In this document: in pieces, positions 55,169 through 64,000 of the stretch | Numbering within the stretch: the first letter of the stretch is position 1 | Layout of the letters: each line of letters begins with the position of its first letter | NCBI GenBank assembly: GCA_017640785.1 | Contig: JAEPPZ010000004.1 | Coordinates: 68,314 to 132,313 of the forward strand | Origin: Balneola sp. | GTDB lineage: Bacteria; Bacteroidota; Rhodothermia; Balneolales; Balneolaceae | DNA length: 64,000 nt | Direction of reading: 5' to 3' | The notes under the pieces: generated by a model | The model's input: the letters and a program-made list of their open reading frames with translations, nothing else | Databases searched by the model: none | What the model was told of the DNA's origin: nothing | Program-made: the position numbers and the translations under genes

Positions 55169-55480
55169 TTAATTAACTGAATAGCTCCATCTAAGATCGC
55201 CCTGTACATTCTCGGTGCTTCCGGGAATATTACTTCCGTTTTCCTTTACGGTAAGAACTCCGCTATCTATATTTGAACCAAAATCTACTATAACATTTAG
55301 AATCCCGGATTCTGTAGGAGTAATGGATACAGAATCTGCTCCTCCGGGTGCCACTGCTTTCGAGTCACCATTTCCATCTGAACTTGTAATAAATAAAAGT
55401 GCAGATCCGCTATTAGAACTTGAACATGAAAGTTCAGCAGTAATTGTACTATTCTTGCTTACGTTTCCTTTATAAGGCAT
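55169..55480 (-). CDS. Small beta-rich protein upstream of the outer-membrane protein
   Basis: 103 residues, Ser/Gly/Asn-rich, predicted to be all beta (SITPTESGILNVIVDFGSNIDSGVLTVKENG). No signal peptide is seen at the ATG 55480, despite an extracellular-like composition and two-gene operon with a barrel. No family recognised. Confidence 0.7.
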   Translation of the reverse strand: MPYKGNVSKNSTITAELSCSSSNSGSALLFITSSDGNGDSKAVAPGGADSVSITPTESGILNVIVDFGSNIDSGVLTVKENGSNIPGSTENVQGDLRWSYSVN

Positions 55481-55808
55481 AATAATTGAATTAATTCATG
55501 TTAGTACTATTTAATTAGCAAAAATTATTGCTAACTACATAATTAATTATCTGTTAAAGTTAAATTCTAATATTATTTATCTATTTATACCTACCAGATG
55601 GCGTTTTTTAAGGATTCAAAAAAAGCCAAAAAAATTGTTATTTAATGTAGATGAGATCTATCCGATGTAAAAAAGGGGGTAAATACTTTAAATTTGAAAC
55701 GGATATCGATTACATAGAAAAGCCCGAATCAGAAGAAACGGGCTTTTAATGTTTTTAAGAATCTGAAGTATTTACAGATCCTGAATCAAGTTCAGAATGA
55801 CAATGAGT
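55481..55808. other. 328-base intergenic stretch with a gene-end fragment
   Basis: AT-rich DNA without a gene; the left half contains no recognisable element. The right half includes a copied 3' end of the 53303-53821 gene (55681-55749) with its hairpin, which may also terminate icd from the other side. Confidence 0.6.
55681..55749 (+). pseudogene. 3'-end fragment, duplicate of the membrane protein gene at 53303
   Basis: Reads K-YFKFETDIDYIEK-PESEETGF-stop, identical to the C-terminus of the 53303-53821 protein except two residues (E to K at the edge, V to D inside), plus synonymous changes (tat to tac, ata to atc). The rest of the gene is missing. The terminator hairpin (55718-55726 with 55739-55747) is preserved exactly. 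Confidence 0.85.
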
Positions 55809-58052
<2,244 letters not shown>

Positions 58053-58196
58053 TTAAATTTAGTTAAGATCGTTTCCCGCCGGAAAGTCACCCGAAGTTAA
58101 AAATTAATAGGCTCGGAGTTTACGAAAAAAGGAAGAGAATTAGGAATGTTTCAATTAAGAATTAGGAATAGATTGAATTGTATTAGTAGTGCTTAC

Positions 58197-58913
58197 TTAT
58201 CTTTTTGATGAAGGATCATCACCACCAAGACCATTACCGTCAATCCAATCAATTTGCACCCATTTGTAGAAAAGCCAGATTAGTTTTTCTTCTCTTTCCC
58301 AATAGACATGAGAGTCATTTAGCCAAAAACTTAAAAGCTGATGTGAGTAAAATGGCTTGATGTTTTTGATTTCTTCAACAAGCCCAAAAATATAATTTCC
58401 GATTACTAAACACTCAAATTGATTTAAATATAAATCATAATTGCATCTCCCATCGAACCGTGGACTTTTATTTGAAAATGGTATAGAGTCCATTGAAGCT
58501 TTTACCAACTCCCGAAAGATAAAATCATATGTAGAAGGATCTTTGGGTAGAGAATCAGATGTATAAATGGAATCCAGATTTAAACTTATTATTGATTCTG
58601 CTAATGCCATATCTACGGTAAATTCTACCCATAAATCCAGCGAATCTGCATATTTTCTTTTTTCAATATCGTCTTCAGTATTTATAAGAAAAGTTGGATA
58701 TGATTCTCCATTAAAGATGAAGCTGGAAGTATCTTTCAATTCACTCATTAAATAGTATTCAACATCAACATTATGTTCATTGGAAAATTCAGTTTTCATC
58801 ATCTCCGAAACATTCCTTTCCCTTAAACTTTGTTTCCCGAACAAGAAGTAGGAGAGTAAGTTTATAAGAAATAAACAGAGTAAAATTAAAAGAGTATATC
58901 GAGCAATCTTCAT
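58197..58913 (-). CDS. Hypothetical membrane-anchored protein
   Basis: 238 residues with one N-terminal TM helix (about 8-26) and a soluble extracytoplasmic part with two possible disulfide cysteines (GRCNYD, FECLV). No family recognised. Divergent from the small membrane gene at 58968 with 54 bases between. AT-rich and without core-gene neighbours, so possibly accessory. Confidence 0.65.
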   Translation of the reverse strand: MKIARYTLLILLCLFLINLLSYFLFGKQSLRERNVSEMMKTEFSNEHNVDVEYYLMSELKDTSSFIFNGESYPTFLINTEDDIEKRKYADSLDLWVEFTVDMALAESIISLNLDSIYTSDSLPKDPSTYDFIFRELVKASMDSIPFSNKSPRFDGRCNYDLYLNQFECLVIGNYIFGLVEEIKNIKPFYSHQLLSFWLNDSHVYWEREEKLIWLFYKWVQIDWIDGNGLGGDDPSSKR

Positions 58914-58967
58914 TATAAATTATACCACTTTATAGATATACTTATCAACTTAATACAAAACCGACTA

Positions 58968-59393
58968 ATGTCTCCAATAAACATTCCATATCATTTGTTT
59001 CTTCCATTTGCTCTTGGATTTGGTTTGCTTATCATTGCTTTTTTAAAAAGAAAGAAGATTCTTAAAAAAAGTTACAAAAAATGTTTTTGGCTTAGTTTTA
59101 TAGTCTTTCTAGTTGTTTATTTATTTTTTGTTGGCTCATCCCTTTTTGATGACATTTATTATCAATGGGATTTGAATAGATATGATTTAGATCAAGATGG
59201 AATTTTTAGCGGTAATGAGCTTACACCAGATCAAGATAAAGCTATGTTTAGATTAACAAACGATGTTGGTAGAAATTTCTCTTTCATTACAAGTTTAACT
59301 CCAGCATTCATTGTTTCATCAATATTTTTAGCTTTAGGAGCTCTAAGAGTAAAATTTAAAAAGAAGGTTTATAACTCTGATTTACCTAATTAG
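58968..59393 (+). CDS. Three-TM protein with a canonical EF-hand loop
   Basis: 141 residues. TM segments at about 8-26, 40-60 and 104-125. Between the second and third lies DLDQDGIFSGNE (residues 73-84), a textbook EF-hand calcium loop with acidic residues at positions 1, 3, 5 and 12 and Gly at 6. No family recognised. Calcium binding in the periplasm or cytoplasm is inferred. Confidence 0.7.
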   Translation: MSPINIPYHLFLPFALGFGLLIIAFLKRKKILKKSYKKCFWLSFIVFLVVYLFFVGSSLFDDIYYQWDLNRYDLDQDGIFSGNELTPDQDKAMFRLTNDVGRNFSFITSLTPAFIVSSIFLALGALRVKFKKKVYNSDLPN

Positions 59394-59552
59394 ACATAAT
59401 ATAGTATTCTGCAATAAAATATATTTATGACTTATATCGGGACTTATTTCCGAGTTTATTCATTCTTAATTCTGAATTGATATTCATATATTGGCAATGA
59501 TTAGCGGAGGTACTCCGTTGGTTTCAAAAAGGGTAATTTAACTTCCAGAGCC

Positions 59553-59768
59553 ATGATCAGACCCATGTTCGGTTTCCGTCCGAAGCCAAAAAAATTCGAT
59601 TTACCATTCAGATACCACGATCCTGAAAAGGAACAGCGTGAAGACGAAAGAAGAAAACGTCGTATCAAATTTCAAACACACAACAGAGTTAAGCCAAAGC
59701 AAAATGTTAAAGTTCTGGCCTTAGCTTTACTGCTGTCATTAGTGGTTTACATCATTACACTTTTATAG
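59553..59768 (+). CDS. Small basic protein with one C-terminal TM helix
   Basis: 71 residues, very Arg/Lys-rich from 8 to 50 (KKFDLPFRYHDPEKEQREDERRKRR split by acidic spots) and ending in a TM helix (VLALALLLSLVVYIITLL). A tail-anchored or stop-transfer protein. It lies 11 bases before mutL and is probably co-transcribed. No function known. Confidence 0.75.
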   Translation: MIRPMFGFRPKPKKFDLPFRYHDPEKEQREDERRKRRIKFQTHNRVKPKQNVKVLALALLLSLVVYIITLL

Positions 59769-59779
59769 GATTTATTTAG

Positions 59780-61609
59780 TTGAACGAAACGAAGGAAAGC
59801 ACTTCAGTTATACATCAGTTACCACCGGAAATCAGCAACAAGATTGCTGCAGGTGAAGTTATACAAAGACCGGCTTCCGTAGTTAAGGAGCTATTGGATA
59901 ATGCCGTTGATGCCGGATCGGATGAAATTAAAATAATTATTGAACAAGCAGGAAGAACGCTCATTCAAGTGATCGATAACGGTTGTGGAATGAGTGAAGA
60001 AGATCTTCCGCTTTGTTTTGAACGTCATGCCACCTCAAAGATAAATACGGTTGATGACCTTTTTAAGATCAGAACGCTGGGATTCCGGGGCGAGGCAATG
60101 GCTTCCATCGCTTCCGTTTCTCATGTTACTGTCAGATCAAAAAGAGCAGAGGACGATAACGGCTGGGAGTTTGAAGTTGATGGCGGAACTGAGAAAGAAA
60201 TAAAACCGGTGGCTACTCCAGATGGAACTTCTTTTTCAGTCAGAAATCTGTTTTTTAACGTCCCTGCAAGACGTCAGTTTTTGAAAACTGATGTAACAGA
60301 GCTTCGTCATATTCTCAGAACGGTTCAATATGCGGCTCTTGCAAATACGAATGTAGCATTTCAGGTTGTGGCTGATGGTGAAGAGATCTACAATCTTCCG
60401 GTTCAATCACTCAAAGAAAGAGTGTCAGCTATATTCGGAGCTCCTTATAAAGCAAGTTTGATCGAGTTTGGCGAAGAAACCAGTTATGTAAAGATCTTTG
60501 GTTTTGCTTCTGATCCGAAACTGGCAAAAAAAAGCAGGGGAGAGCAATTTCTCTTTGTAAATGGTAGACCATTTCAGCATCGCTATCTTACTCATGTGCT
60601 GCTCAGTTTGTATGATGCCTGGACCAAGAATAATGAGTATCCATTTTATGCTTTATTCTTTGAGATAGATCCTTCTAAAGTTGATGTGAACGTTCATCCG
60701 TCTAAAATGGAAGTTAAGTTTGAAGATGAAAGAAGTGTAATTCAGCTTGCGCGTTCAGTAGTAAATCGATCTTTGAATGAACATTTCATGGTTCCGAATA
60801 TCCAAAGAGAAGAAAGTACCTTTCTCGGTGATAACGAAAGCAAAGGATTTGATTCCGGCTTTAGTTTTAATCAGAAGAAGGATGTTCGTCAAAGTGAGTC
60901 CGGATTTCACATTCCATCCAGAATTAACCGAAATCCTGCAAAGGGCAGAGGAGATGAATTTGGCGAGATGTTGTATGGACAATCTTCATCTTCAGAACAA
61001 TCTTTCAGTTCCGGAGACTTCAGATCAGAGGATAGTAAGCCAAGTGATAATCATGGATTTTTCCAACTCCACAACGCTTATATCATTACTCAGACACGTA
61101 CAGGAGTTTGTGTTATTGATCAGCATTTGGCTCATAAGCGCATCATCTTTGAAAAAGCGATAACTGCCACGGAATCTGCTCTTCCAAGTACTCAACAGCT
61201 TTTATTTGCTCAAACGATGGAGCTATCAGCCAGCGATTATACTTTGTTGAAAGAATTGCATCCGATACTACAAAGAATGGGATTTTCTGTTCAAATGTTG
61301 AGTGGAAATACGGCTATGATCAACGGTGTTCCGGCCGACATTGAGATCGGAAATGAACAGGAAGTATTGATCTCTATGTTGCATCAATATCAGGATCTAG
61401 GAAAGAAAATGAATCTGGAAGCAAGAGATAAATTAGCTATTTCATTTGCATCCAAAGCGGCAATTCCAAGAGGTAAAAAGCTGGATATCAAAGAAATGGA
61501 AGCGCTTGTAGATCAATTGTTTGCATGCGATCAACCTTATCTGGATCCTTTGAAAAAGCCCACAATCGTTTATCTTTCGCTGGATGAAATACAGTCGCGG
61601 TTCCGTTGA
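59780..61609 (+). CDS. mutL: DNA mismatch repair protein MutL
   Basis: 609 residues with a TTG start. GHKL ATPase motifs: ELLDNAVDAGSDEI, DNGCGM, TLGFRGEAMASI and GTSFSVRNLFFNVPARRQFLK. The C-terminal dimerisation domain keeps GFFQLHNAYIITQ and LFACDQPYLDP, but the endonuclease motif DQHA-x2-E-x4-E reads DQHLAHKRIIFE, with Lys for the first Glu, and the ACR motif reads ASKAA. It is therefore probably nicking-deficient, as in other Bacteroidota MutL proteins. Confidence 0.95.
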   Translation: MNETKESTSVIHQLPPEISNKIAAGEVIQRPASVVKELLDNAVDAGSDEIKIIIEQAGRTLIQVIDNGCGMSEEDLPLCFERHATSKINTVDDLFKIRTLGFRGEAMASIASVSHVTVRSKRAEDDNGWEFEVDGGTEKEIKPVATPDGTSFSVRNLFFNVPARRQFLKTDVTELRHILRTVQYAALANTNVAFQVVADGEEIYNLPVQSLKERVSAIFGAPYKASLIEFGEETSYVKIFGFASDPKLAKKSRGEQFLFVNGRPFQHRYLTHVLLSLYDAWTKNNEYPFYALFFEIDPSKVDVNVHPSKMEVKFEDERSVIQLARSVVNRSLNEHFMVPNIQREESTFLGDNESKGFDSGFSFNQKKDVRQSESGFHIPSRINRNPAKGRGDEFGEMLYGQSSSSEQSFSSGDFRSEDSKPSDNHGFFQLHNAYIITQTRTGVCVIDQHLAHKRIIFEKAITATESALPSTQQLLFAQTMELSASDYTLLKELHPILQRMGFSVQMLSGNTAMINGVPADIEIGNEQEVLISMLHQYQDLGKKMNLEARDKLAISFASKAAIPRGKKLDIKEMEALVDQLFACDQPYLDPLKKPTIVYLSLDEIQSRFR

Positions 61610-61666
61610 TTGGTTAATAGTTAATGGTTAATAGTTTTGAAACTCTTACTATTAACTGTTAACCAA
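61610..61666. repeat. Long inverted repeat after mutL
   Basis: Arms ttggttaatagttaat (61610-61625) and attaactgttaaccaa (61651-61666) pair in 15 of 16 positions around a 25-base loop; the unit ttaatagttaatggttaata is also internally repetitive. It may end mutL transcription, although no T-run follows. Confidence 0.7.
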
Positions 61667-61721
61667 TAACTTTTCGTAATTATAAAAAGCAAGTAGACTT
61701 CGATTCAATGCCTGTCATATC

Positions 61722-61789
61722 GCAAGCCCTGAAGGACTTGCTGGCTTAAACGTTTATCCAAACTTTATGCTAGCAGGACGTTTACGTCC
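61722..61789. repeat. Pair of REP-like hairpins
   Basis: gcaag/cttgc arms (61722-61726, 61737-61741) around ccctgaagga, and ggacgt/acgtcc (61776-61781, 61784-61789) around tt, in a 290-base gap between mutL and the glycosyltransferase. GC-rich arms in AT-rich surroundings resemble the cluster at 27444-27525. Confidence 0.6.
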
Positions 61790-61841
61790 GGTTTCCAGCA
61801 CATTAGTTTTGATTAGGGAATAATTCTAAGTTTATTAATCC

Positions 61842-61871
61842 TTTGAAGTTCTTTGTGAACCTGTATCTTTG
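61842..61871 (+). promoter_or_regulatory. Bacteroidetes-type promoter of the QTMAN-like gene
   Basis: TTTG (61842-61845), 18 bases, then TATCTTTG (61864-61871), an exact match to the TTTG/TAnnTTTG promoter pattern, 30 bases upstream of the ATG. Confidence 0.75.
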
Positions 61872-61901
61872 GAGATTATAAAATCAGAGAAAACTTGAAT
61901 A

Positions 61902-63008
61902 ATGAATATTCTTGCAATTGAACCTTTTTACAGCGGATCTCACAAAGCCTTTTTAAAAGGACTTATTGAGCATTCAAGTCATACGATCATTCCCATCAAG
62001 CTGAATTATAAAGGGTGGAAATGGCGAATGCATGGAGATTCAGTTACACTTGCAGAGCTAACCAGACAGGTAGAGGAAGATATAGATCTTTTGATGGTGA
62101 GCAGTATGACAAACTTGCCGGCTTTTATTGCATTGACGAATCCAAGATTTTCGCACACTCCGAAGATCATGTATATGCATGATAATCAGTTTACAAGACC
62201 AATTCCGGAAGGAGAAACCCGCGATCTCACTTTTTGCTATATCAATTATTTGAGCATGTTGGTTGCAGATAAGCTAGTATTTACTTCTCAGTTTCATATT
62301 GACGATCTGATGGAGGCGTTGCCCAAATTTTTAGACAATTATCCTGATGACAAACATTACAATACTGTAGAGCAGATCAGGGATAAAAGTATAGTTTTAC
62401 AGCCCGGTTTAGACCTGAAGAGCTTTAATGAACAACCAGATACCCGATCTAAAAATGAAAATCCGGTTATTGTTTGGAATCAACGTTGGCAGTTTGATAG
62501 AAATCCGGCCATGTTCTTCAGAGTACTGAACAGGTTGAATGACATTGATCTTAAATTCGATCTGATATTAGCAGGAGATACCAAACACGAAAAGCCGGAA
62601 GAGTTTGAAAAAGCCTGGCAACGCTATGGTACTCACATTACTCATTTTGGCTATGTAGACGACAAAGAAAATTACAGTAAGCTACTCCATTCGGGAGATA
62701 TCGTTGTTTCAACAGCGAGTTATGAATTTTTTTGCACGCCGATTTTAGAAGCTATTTATTGTGGATGCCATCCATTCGTTCCTAATGCTCTTCATTATCC
62801 CGAATTGATACCGGAATCGCTTCACAGTCCACTTTTACATGCCCCTGTTCTTTATAATGATGAAGATGCTTTATTCAAACATATGAAGGATCTCTTGACC
62901 GGAAAGACCAAGCCACTTCCAAAATCTTCTCTTCAGAATATTAATAAACATTTGGACTGGAGCAGAAAGATCAAAGATTATGATAAATTGTTTGAAGAAA
63001 TGATCTGA
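61902..63008 (+). CDS. QTMAN/DUF3524-family glycosyltransferase (tRNA-queuosine mannosyltransferase-like)
   Basis: 368 residues. The N-terminus LAIEPFYSGSHKAFLKGLIEHSSH, then KWRMHGDSVTLA, is the DUF3524 signature found in human GTDC1/QTMAN, which adds mannose to queuosine in tRNA-Asp. MYMHDNQFTRPIPE and NQRWQFDRNPAMFFRVLN complete the family blocks, and the C-terminal GT4-like half has SYEFFCTPILEAIYCG. Bacterial members are poorly characterised; a queuosine target is inferred and is supported by queG at 45878. Confidence 0.87.
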   Translation: MNILAIEPFYSGSHKAFLKGLIEHSSHTIIPIKLNYKGWKWRMHGDSVTLAELTRQVEEDIDLLMVSSMTNLPAFIALTNPRFSHTPKIMYMHDNQFTRPIPEGETRDLTFCYINYLSMLVADKLVFTSQFHIDDLMEALPKFLDNYPDDKHYNTVEQIRDKSIVLQPGLDLKSFNEQPDTRSKNENPVIVWNQRWQFDRNPAMFFRVLNRLNDIDLKFDLILAGDTKHEKPEEFEKAWQRYGTHITHFGYVDDKENYSKLLHSGDIVVSTASYEFFCTPILEAIYCGCHPFVPNALHYPELIPESLHSPLLHAPVLYNDEDALFKHMKDLLTGKTKPLPKSSLQNINKHLDWSRKIKDYDKLFEEMI

Positions 63009-64000
63009 TCAAAGCTGATCAATGAACTCTACGATCAGCTTAAAATAATTTTCAAACTCGGTTAGAGGTAAGGTTTCCGGTCTGTCATAAACATCATGAT
63101 AGGCTTGAATTCCGCCTAATGTATAAATGTAGAATCCGGGAACATCCTGCTGATCAAACATACAATGATCACTGTTACAAGCCGCTCCTCTTATTTTAAC
63201 ATTTGGAAGTAGATTCATTTCTTCGTTGATCTCAACGAGCGAATCAAATCTATCTTTATAAACAGACCCATTTACCACCTGTATACCTTCATCTCCGGTT
63301 CCGGCAAGATCAAAATTCATGAGAAACTTTATTTCTGAAAGAGGGAAGAGAGGATTCTCAGTGAAATATTTAGAACCGATCAATCCCAGCTCTTCGGCTC
63401 CGAAAGCTATAAATACTGTGTTATATTTCGGCTTGTTTTCTGAGTAGTGCTTAGCAAGACTCAAAAGCATAGCTGTTCCACTGGCATTGTCGTTAGCACC
63501 GTTAAAAGTTGCCTGAGGACCCAACATTCCCAAATGATCGTAATGAGCTATAAATACAATAGTGGAGTCCGTATTTTTACCTTCCACATATCCGATTACA
63601 TTCTGAGTAGTATATTTTTCAACAAAAGAACTCTTTATATCCAGTTTTAGAGACTTTAAAGAACCATCTAGCGAATCGGAATGAATAATGATGGTAGGTT
63701 TAGGATGTTGTCTAACGGAGCCTGCCCATGTCAACTTATCATTAGTCAGTATGATCGTTCCTTTGGATGGATTTTGCGAATGATACTTCAAAAAGTTGAT
63801 CACTCCATTTAACTGATCGTTTTGTTCTTTACTGAAATTAGACTTATCGAAAGGTAGAACAGCGATCAATTGTCCGGAAGAAACTCTGAGTTTGTTAACA
63901 AATTTAGCATTATCCAGAATTTCATCTGCAGTCACAGTCATAACATCGAATGAACCTTTGAGCGAAGGTGAACCGGGATCCAATAAATAATCTTTTCCGG
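63009..64000 (-). CDS. M28-family metallopeptidase (5' truncated by window edge)
   Basis: The frame stays open through 64000, so the N-terminus is outside the window; the internal TTG at 63983 is not a credible start. Zinc-binding motifs: FIAHYDHLG, GANDNASGTAM, FGAEELGLIGS, MNFDLAG and YHDVYDRPET. The N-terminal part resembles a PA-type insert. An exported aminopeptidase is likely. It converges on the QTMAN-like gene with no gap. Confidence 0.9.
   Translation of the reverse strand, partial: GKDYLLDPGSPSLKGSFDVMTVTADEILDNAKFVNKLRVSSGQLIAVLPFDKSNFSKEQNDQLNGVINFLKYHSQNPSKGTIILTNDKLTWAGSVRQHPKPTIIIHSDSLDGSLKSLKLDIKSSFVEKYTTQNVIGYVEGKNTDSTIVFIAHYDHLGMLGPQATFNGANDNASGTAMLLSLAKHYSENKPKYNTVFIAFGAEELGLIGSKYFTENPLFPLSEIKFLMNFDLAGTGDEGIQVVNGSVYKDRFDSLVEINEEMNLLPNVKIRGAACNSDHCMFDQQDVPGFYIYTLGGIQAYHDVYDRPETLPLTEFENYFKLIVEFIDQL

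Overview
The window reads as chromosome of a low-GC (high-30s percent by eye) member of the Bacteroidota/Rhodothermota-like group, most likely Balneolales (Balneola-like). The evidence is a secreted protein with a QNYPNPF-type C-terminal sorting motif at the left edge, a GWxTD-domain protein, a THUMP-like methyltransferase of the Bacteroidetes type, monomeric NADP-isocitrate dehydrogenase, a MutL with a degenerate endonuclease motif, TTTG/TAnnTTTG-type promoters and many lipoproteins. This placement is inference from gene content; no rRNA is present.

Layout. 1-5.9 kb: truncated secreted protein, tRNA-Val(GAC), nusB, ychF and two tandem paralogous propeller-like lipoproteins. 5.9-9.7 kb: first copy of a three-gene module (amicyanin-like cupredoxin, membrane class III cyclase, outer-membrane barrel). 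9.8-14.2 kb: deoxyribose catabolism (deoC, ALDH, truncated ALDH partner) with a REP-associated transposase gene inserted. 14.3-21.2 kb: large hybrid sensor kinase, DUF1761 protein, TolB-like lipoprotein, membrane metalloprotease-like protein, glycosyltransferase, phosphodiesterase. 21.2-24.9 kb: second copy of the cupredoxin/cyclase/barrel module. 25.1-29.8 kb: serine hydrolase, lipoprotein, then an accessory patch with REP-like palindromes, a tight four-gene operon of unknown function and a complete integron gene cassette with its attC site. 29.8-33.5 kb: carotenoid desaturase, THUMP-like methyltransferase and a 0.9 kb repeat-filled gene desert with a fold-back element. 33.5-38.8 kb: SDR, rlmD-type methyltransferase, cNMP-binding protein, Omp85 protein, DUF2795 protein. 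39.0-44.9 kb: forward cluster tatA-gatA-SDR-QC/M28-prmA-ppx-ECF sigma. 45.0-50.7 kb: secreted protein, then a reverse cluster GWxTD-pdxA-methyltransferase-ftsE-queG. 50.8-64 kb: acyl-CoA carboxylase, lipoproteins and membrane proteins, icd, mutL, a queuosine-mannosyltransferase-like gene and a truncated M28 peptidase.

The strongest candidate for an undescribed system is the duplicated cupredoxin-cyclase-barrel module. Gene order and tight spacing are the same in both copies, and both cupredoxins keep a Cys-x2-His-x2-Met copper motif. Both cyclases carry an extracytoplasmic sensor region, HAMP and all catalytic residues expected of an adenylyl cyclase. This suggests an envelope redox or copper sensing route to cAMP, with an outer-membrane channel or receptor as third partner. 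A second candidate is the four-gene operon directly behind the integron cassette. A third theme is queuosine: queG and a QTMAN/DUF3524-family glycosyltransferase lie in the same window.
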